Made by a program: the position numbers and the translations under genes
Notes under the pieces: model-generated
What the model saw: only the letters and a program-made list of their open reading frames with translations
The model's database searches: none
What the model was told of the DNA's origin: nothing
NCBI RefSeq assembly: GCF_014697585.1
Contig: NZ_JACJSB010000017.1
Coordinates: 35,752-99,751 of the forward strand
DNA: 64,000 bases
From: Dolichospermum sp. FACHB-1091
GTDB lineage: Bacteria > Cyanobacteriota > Cyanobacteriia > Cyanobacteriales > Nostocaceae
Direction: 5' to 3'
In this document: piece by piece, positions 60,255 through 64,000 of the stretch
Layout of the letters: the number at the start of each line of letters is the position of its first letter
Position numbering within the stretch: the stretch's first letter is position 1

Positions 60255-60680
60255 TTAAAAGCCCAAAAAATTAACTTTTCCCTTGGAGTAAATACATTGA
60301 CTGGTACAAGTTTCATCAATTCTCACTGCAACAAGTCCGGGAATTTGGGGTTCAAGCTGTTCATAAATCCATTTAGCGATCGCTTCACTGGTAGGATTAG
60401 CTAAACCCGTGGATTCATTTAAATGGTAATGATCCAGATAATTTTCCAAGAGGGGTTTTATGTATTTTGATATATCACCATAATCCATAATCATCCCCTG
60501 TTTAACACCTGAATTTATCAGTTTATTCCCCGTAACATAGACCACACCGCGCCAAGAATGACCATGTAATCTAGCACATTTACCATCATGATTCGGTAAT
60601 TGGTGAGCAGCTTCAAACCTGAATTCCTTACCAATTATCCAAGTTTCTAAAAAAGATTCAGATTCCGGTTTTGAAGTCAT
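60255..60680 (-). CDS. 6-pyruvoyl-tetrahydropterin synthase / QueD homologue
   Basis: A 141-residue T-fold enzyme from ATG 60680. Zinc His are in FEAAHQLPNHDGK and RLHGHSWRGVV, the catalytic Cys in GKCARLHGH, and later MIMDYGDISKYIKPLLENYL, DHYHLNE and the substrate Glu in RIDETCTSQCIY. QueD-type enzymes turn dihydroneopterin triphosphate into 6-carboxytetrahydropterin for queuosine; PTPS makes the biopterin precursor. Operon with an FAD oxidoreductase and neighbourhood of SDR and DHPS-like genes favours pterin chemistry other than plain queuosine. Function between the two cannot be fixed from sequence. Confidence 0.88.
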   Translation of the reverse strand: MTSKPESESFLETWIIGKEFRFEAAHQLPNHDGKCARLHGHSWRGVVYVTGNKLINSGVKQGMIMDYGDISKYIKPLLENYLDHYHLNESTGLANPTSEAIAKWIYEQLEPQIPGLVAVRIDETCTSQCIYSKGKVNFLGF

Positions 60681-60736
60681 TATTATATCCCAATTATATA
60701 GGAATCCGGTTTGATTCCTGAATTTACTTGTGTGGT

Positions 60737-60755
60737 CAGGGAACAGGGAACAGGG
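60737..60755. repeat. GGGAACA heptamer microsatellite
   Basis: Two and a half GGGAACA units, upstream of the PTPS gene. The same heptamer fills family 1 elements. Confidence 0.65.
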
Positions 60756-60817
60756 AAGACAGAATTGATACATACTGACTCTTGTATGGCTACGCCACGC
60801 AAGCTATCAAAAATCAA

Positions 60818-60974
60818 ATACAGCACTTCCCGATGTTATGAGGTACAAGAACCCCACCCCCAACCCCCTCCAATATCAAAAGTTTATCCTTTTCTTCCCC
60901 CCGCTGCGGGGGGATTGAGGGGGGTGCGAGGAGGGGGCTTAAGATGTACCTCATAAGAGCGGAAACCCCTGTAT
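60818..60974 (+). mobile_element. MITE-like element, family 3, second copy
   Basis: A 157-bp element nearly identical to 37936-38092, with inverted ends ATACAGCACTTCCCG...GAGGTAC and GTACCTC...CCTGTAT. It lies between the DHPS-like and the PTPS genes and so may split an older operon. A TGGCTACGCCACGC dispersed motif precedes it at about 60786. Confidence 0.88.
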
Positions 60975-61010
60975 TATTTCTATATCCCAAATTCCCCAAT
61001 ACTTAGATAA

Positions 61011-61898
61011 TTAAAATGAATGTAGTGTATCTAAAACTGCTTTAACTTTAGGAACTTCATGAGTTCTGAATAAATCTGTTTTTCCTAATGCTGCTAAAAC
61101 CGCAAAAAATGATTCTGCACTTCTTACCTCTTCCCCAAAATATTCAAAAGCGTGAGGGAGAGCATGACAGACAGGAAAACCTAATTTTCTCAGTCTAAAA
61201 GTAGTCAAAAAAGTTTTCATTTGATAACTAATTCGCAAAGAACTATCCTGGAGATTTTTATAATAAAACCCCAAACCAGCATCAACAAATATTTTTCTTA
61301 CCCCATATTTAGCTGCGATTTCTATTTCATTAGCAAAATATTCATACATTAATTTTGTTGGATCATCACCAAAATCAAAATCACCAACTTCTCTGACATT
61401 TTTACCTTGAACATAACAGATAATCACCCCAGCGTCAAATTCAGATACAGCTTGATAAATTTTCTCACTATCAAAAGCACCCGTTAGATTAATCACATTA
61501 GCACCAGCTTGTAAACATTCTCTAGCAACTTGAGGATAATAAGTTTCAATGGAAGTTAAAACCCCCTGTTGACTCAGAGATTTTAGCACTGGTAAAATTT
61601 GGGAATTTTGTCGAATATCCTCAACTCTTTCTGCTTTTTCTAAAGTAGATTCAGCGCCAATATCTATAATATCAGCACCTTGAGCCTTTAATACTAATCC
61701 CTTGCGAATAGCCTGTTCTGAACTTAAACATACGCTTTCTCTGTACCAAGAATCATTAGAAAGATTAATCACTCCTAAAATTGCTGATTCGGAATTAAAA
61801 TTAAATTTTTTCTCACCAATTGTAAATTCTTCTACTTTTACTTGCAGAGCATCATGATATTTTTCATATATTTCGTAAATGTCTTCAATCTTCAACAT
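61011..61898 (-). CDS. DHPS-like TIM-barrel protein lacking the SRK segment
   Basis: A 295-residue protein from ATG 61898 (AAGGA eight bases before). The pterin-binding barrel is recognisable: ILGVINLSNDSWYRES, QGADIIDIGAESTLEKAERV, LTSIETYYPQVARECLQAGA, FVDAGLGFYYKNL and DLFRTHEVPKVKAVL. True dihydropteroate synthases have SIDTxxP and a SRK(S/F) loop that binds p-aminobenzoate; here these read SIET and HALPHAFEYFG. So the pterin pocket may be kept but pABA use seems unlikely. First member of the group also includes a PTPS, an SDR and a Nudix protein. Candidate for new pterin chemistry. Confidence 0.78.
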   Translation of the reverse strand: MLKIEDIYEIYEKYHDALQVKVEEFTIGEKKFNFNSESAILGVINLSNDSWYRESVCLSSEQAIRKGLVLKAQGADIIDIGAESTLEKAERVEDIRQNSQILPVLKSLSQQGVLTSIETYYPQVARECLQAGANVINLTGAFDSEKIYQAVSEFDAGVIICYVQGKNVREVGDFDFGDDPTKLMYEYFANEIEIAAKYGVRKIFVDAGLGFYYKNLQDSSLRISYQMKTFLTTFRLRKLGFPVCHALPHAFEYFGEEVRSAESFFAVLAALGKTDLFRTHEVPKVKAVLDTLHSF

Positions 61899-61987
61899 AT
61901 TTCCAATCCTTTTTTTGATAGACAATAGTTTTTTATTAGCTGTTCACAAGCATTGAGCAAAAATAACCAAATCATCACCACACCTGA

Positions 61988-62707
61988 TTACAACCTCCAT
62001 CCCCCCGAAACTTCTAATACCTGCCCTGTGATATAATCAGATTCTGGACTAATAAAAAACCACGCTGCATGAGCCAGTTCTTGTAAAGTTGCAGGTCGCT
62101 TAGTAGGTAGTTCAGGTAAAGATTCCTGCAAATCAAAGGAATTTTCTGCTATTCCTGGGGAGACAACATTAACAGTAATTTTATCTGTAATTAGTTCCCT
62201 TGCTAAAGATTTTGAGTAGATGATAATGCCAGTTTTAGCAATTAAGTAAGGTGTGTTAGTACAACGCGCGAGGAGATTTTGCGCACTAGCACAACCAAAA
62301 TTGACGATACGTCCCCCATTAGCAGCTTTCAGGTAAGGTAGTGCAGCTTTAGTGACATAAAATGTAGCATGGAGATTAGAGTTAATAATTTCATGCCATT
62401 CTTCTACTGATAATTGGCTCGTTGGTCTGTCTAAGTAGTTACCCACATTATTGACAACAACAGATAGACCTCCCAATTCCTCAGCAGCACTTTTGACTAA
62501 AAACTCCGCTTGTTCAGGATTTCTTAGATCCGCTTGTAAAGTAACAGTTTTAACGCCGTACTTATCAGCCTCCTGACGGGCTTGATTACAGGCTTCCACA
62601 CTTCTATGATAATGAAATGCTACATCAAATCCTTTAGCAGCTAAATCGAGAGCGATAGCCTTACCAATTCCCGATGATGATCCAGTCACCAGTGCTTTTT
62701 TCAGCAT
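61988..62707 (-). CDS. SDR oxidoreductase, pteridine reductase-like
   Basis: A 239-residue classical short-chain dehydrogenase. NADP loop ALVTGSSSGIGKAIALDL, NNVGNY (for NNAG), the catalytic Ser in IVNFGCASAQN, YxxxK in PYLIAKTGIIIYSKS, VSPGIAENSF and end TGQVLEVSGGW. The general shape is that of FabG/FolM-like SDRs that reduce dihydropterins or other carbonyl groups. A Ser-Tyr-Lys set is present. Gap of 11 bp from the Nudix gene and 89 bp to the DHPS-like gene suggests an operon. Substrate not definable from sequence. Confidence 0.82.
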   Translation of the reverse strand: MLKKALVTGSSSGIGKAIALDLAAKGFDVAFHYHRSVEACNQARQEADKYGVKTVTLQADLRNPEQAEFLVKSAAEELGGLSVVVNNVGNYLDRPTSQLSVEEWHEIINSNLHATFYVTKAALPYLKAANGGRIVNFGCASAQNLLARCTNTPYLIAKTGIIIYSKSLARELITDKITVNVVSPGIAENSFDLQESLPELPTKRPATLQELAHAAWFFISPESDYITGQVLEVSGGWRL

Positions 62708-62718
62708 TATTGTTAGAC

Positions 62719-63183
62719 CTAATTCCTATATAAATTACCAATGTTATTTTCTACAAAATCCTCAATCAATACTTGAGTATAACTATTGAGAGGATATTCC
62801 TTTGCTTGTGCGGGAGTCACCCAAGCCCATTCCTCAATTTCTTGATTAGGTGTAATCGTATTTCTCAGTGAAAATGCGTAATAGTTGATCATAATAAAAT
62901 GGGCAGGTCGCACAAATTGTGAGTCCAGCACTGCTTCTTGTAGCAACGCAAAACGCACATTAGTTAAGTCTAACCCGACTTCTTCCTGAAACTCCCTCAG
63001 AAGTGCAGATTCTAGAGTTTCACCCCAATCTACTTTTCCCCCTGGTACACCCCAAGCACCTCTCCACTTCGTAGATTTAACAATTAACACCTGTCCGAAA
63101 GAATTGACAACCAGCGCTCCTACAGTAGTCAGAGGGAATTGTTTTTGTACAGATGTTGGTTCAATAGTGGTCTGATACTGCAT
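62719..63183 (-). CDS. Nudix hydrolase
   Basis: A 154-residue Nudix protein. The box GGKVDWGETLESALLREFQE EVG is complete, with the Glu residues for metal. LVVNSFGQVLIVKSTKWRGA and HFIMINYYAF, EIEEWAWVTPAQAKEYPLN complete the fold. It hydrolyses nucleoside diphosphates linked to another group; in this setting dihydroneopterin triphosphate would be a logical substrate, but that is inference. Position as first gene of the group with SDR and DHPS-like genes. Confidence 0.88.
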   Translation of the reverse strand: MQYQTTIEPTSVQKQFPLTTVGALVVNSFGQVLIVKSTKWRGAWGVPGGKVDWGETLESALLREFQEEVGLDLTNVRFALLQEAVLDSQFVRPAHFIMINYYAFSLRNTITPNQEIEEWAWVTPAQAKEYPLNSYTQVLIEDFVENNIGNLYRN

Positions 63184-63240
63184 ATTTAATTCCGCACCCC
63201 ACGACGACTGACTTTTGGCGATACTTAATATTACTGCCGT

Positions 63241-63615
63241 TCAGATTTTATCAGCAAATGCCTGACTAAGTTCAATTATATTTTGATCTGGATCTTGAAT
63301 AAAAATCGCTGGTCGGCCAGAAGCACTAGCCTGAAAAGGATAGTTTTTAGCTGTTAATTCGCTTTTAATTATTTCTAAATCCATTACAGCAAAAGCGATA
63401 TGAGGATTTTGTCCCCATTTTTCTTGTTGCTTATCGGTGGGTACAGTAGGCGCAACAATCAGATGCAGTTGATAGTTACCAATTTGATACCAGATACCCG
63501 GATATTTTAAAGGACGTTCTACTTTTTTAAGTCCTAATATATGAGTATAAAAATAATCAGAACGGTCTAAATCAGTTATGAGAATAGCAGTATGAAGACT
63601 CTGGATAATTTGCAT
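63241..63615 (-). CDS. VOC family (glyoxalase-like) protein
   Basis: A 124-residue paired beta-alpha-beta-beta-beta protein: SLHTAILITDLDRSDYFYTH, ILGLKKVERPLKYPGIWYQI, NPHIAFAVMDLEIIKSEL and IFIQDPDQNIIELSQ. Metal ligands of this family would be H8, H (QLHLI), H (NPHIAF) and E (IIELSQ). It may be a dioxygenase or glyoxalase-like enzyme or a binding protein. It lies 57 bp upstream of the Nudix gene in the same direction and may belong to the same unit. Confidence 0.85.
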   Translation of the reverse strand: MQIIQSLHTAILITDLDRSDYFYTHILGLKKVERPLKYPGIWYQIGNYQLHLIVAPTVPTDKQQEKWGQNPHIAFAVMDLEIIKSELTAKNYPFQASASGRPAIFIQDPDQNIIELSQAFADKI

Positions 63616-64000
63616 TTTTTTGTTTTGTTAAAATAAGTAAATTGACTTAAAACCAATATATTTCAGTTAAAGATAATTGTAGGTTGGGTAGAACAAAGTG
63701 AAACTCAACATTTCTAAGATTTTGTTGGGTTTTGTTTATTAACCCAAATTACACATATATACGCGAAAATGAGCAAGTTTTGACGATAAATGCAGAATAA
63801 ATACCCGGGCTAAATCTTGTGGTGCGGGCATCCTGCCGATGGAATTATACAAACTTATTGCCTAAGCTGTTACGCAGCTAAATCTGATAAGCTGTTGTGC
63901 AGCTTGATTGTATAATAAGGTGTTAACTAAATAAGCGATTCCTACGGAGCGCTTCGCTATCGCTAGGGAAGTATGCCAGCAAAAAATCATCTATCTCAAA
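63616..64000. other. Non-coding end of the window, full of dispersed repeats
   Basis: No gene found. It holds a GTAGGTTGGGT/AACCC repeat (63682-63748), the AAATCTTGTGGTGCGGGCATC repeat (63812-63840), a pair of TAAGCTGTT(A/G)(C/T)GCAGCT units (about 63859 and 63889), and a TACGGAGCGCTTCGCTATCGC motif (about 63943-63964), all typical for intergenic space in Nostocales. Confidence 0.65.

Noticed and set aside
60814..60999. 61-codon minus-strand frame across the family 3 element, also seen near 37869
   Set aside because: It is produced by the repeat itself in both places.
1..64000. tRNA, rRNA, riboswitch or CRISPR loci
   Set aside because: No tRNA-like T-loop/anticodon combinations, rRNA stretches, known riboswitch cores or spacer arrays were seen on reading both strands; a covariance-model search would be decisive.

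Overview
The window reads as the chromosome of a filamentous, probably heterocyst-forming cyanobacterium (Nostocales). Supporting signs are many HIP1 octamers (GCGATCGC), AT-rich coding sequence, a CuA-less cytochrome oxidase of the ARTO/cox3 type, heme oxygenase, the tocopherol pair VTE4-VTE2, the arginine dihydrolase AgrE/ArgZ, XisI-type and PatD-like proteins, Uma2 nucleases, heptamer microsatellites and many small inverted-repeat elements. No rRNA, tRNA, CRISPR array, complete transposase gene or prophage was seen.

Layout. 0-1 kb: the 3' end of a molybdate-binding protein gene (modA) and a RelE-type toxin-antitoxin pair. 1-5.6 kb: an oxidase operon on the minus strand (two DUF2231 membrane proteins, then ctaC, ctaD, ctaE). 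6-19 kb: housekeeping genes (nitroreductase, thioredoxin, RSH ppGpp enzyme, Ap4A phosphorylase, QueA, KtrA) mixed with Uma2 and pentapeptide genes. 19.4-30.3 kb: an accessory block (Uma2, RelE, HicBA, a large CHAT-NTPase-TPR protein), then KtrB, the tocopherol pair and a PD-(D/E)XK protein. 30.7-41.3 kb: a kinase-FGE fusion, XisI, CobA-HemD, CoaE, TldD, several small conserved cyanobacterial proteins, an ABA4-like protein and a CobW GTPase. 42-51.4 kb: a second accessory block (pentapeptide-nuclease fusion, a DUF6978/DUF1828-type pair, orphan HicB, a PrlF-like antitoxin with a decayed YhaV toxin, a HEPN-like protein, VapC with its antitoxin) interrupted by ho1, glmM and a 1-Cys peroxiredoxin. 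51.6-63.6 kb: AgrE, a pseudouridine synthase, LarE, FolB and FolK, and a minus-strand group joining a PTPS/QueD homologue, an FAD oxidoreductase, a DHPS-like protein lacking the usual SRK segment, a pteridine-reductase-like SDR and a Nudix hydrolase.

How the genes fit together. The oxidase genes form one transcription unit whose subunit II has lost four of the six CuA ligands, pointing to quinol rather than cytochrome c as electron donor. CobA and HemD act on consecutive tetrapyrrole steps. VTE4 and VTE2 act in tocopherol synthesis, and KtrA and KtrB form one K+ transporter although about 6 kb apart. The pterin-type genes between 57 and 63 kb look like folate genes (FolB, FolK) next to a separate pterin-modifying group. 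That group and the two accessory blocks are the best places to look for an undescribed system.

Repeats. At least three families of short non-coding inverted-repeat (MITE-like) elements occur: family 1 (ends AGTAGGT/ACCTACT, flanked by TA), family 2 (ends AGGACTTACGCAA) and family 3 (ends ATACAG...GAGGTAC). In addition there is a 30-bp perfect palindrome present both between genes and in frame inside the CHAT gene, heptamer microsatellites, and hairpins in most convergent gaps. Function calls rest on motif recognition by eye; no database search was run.
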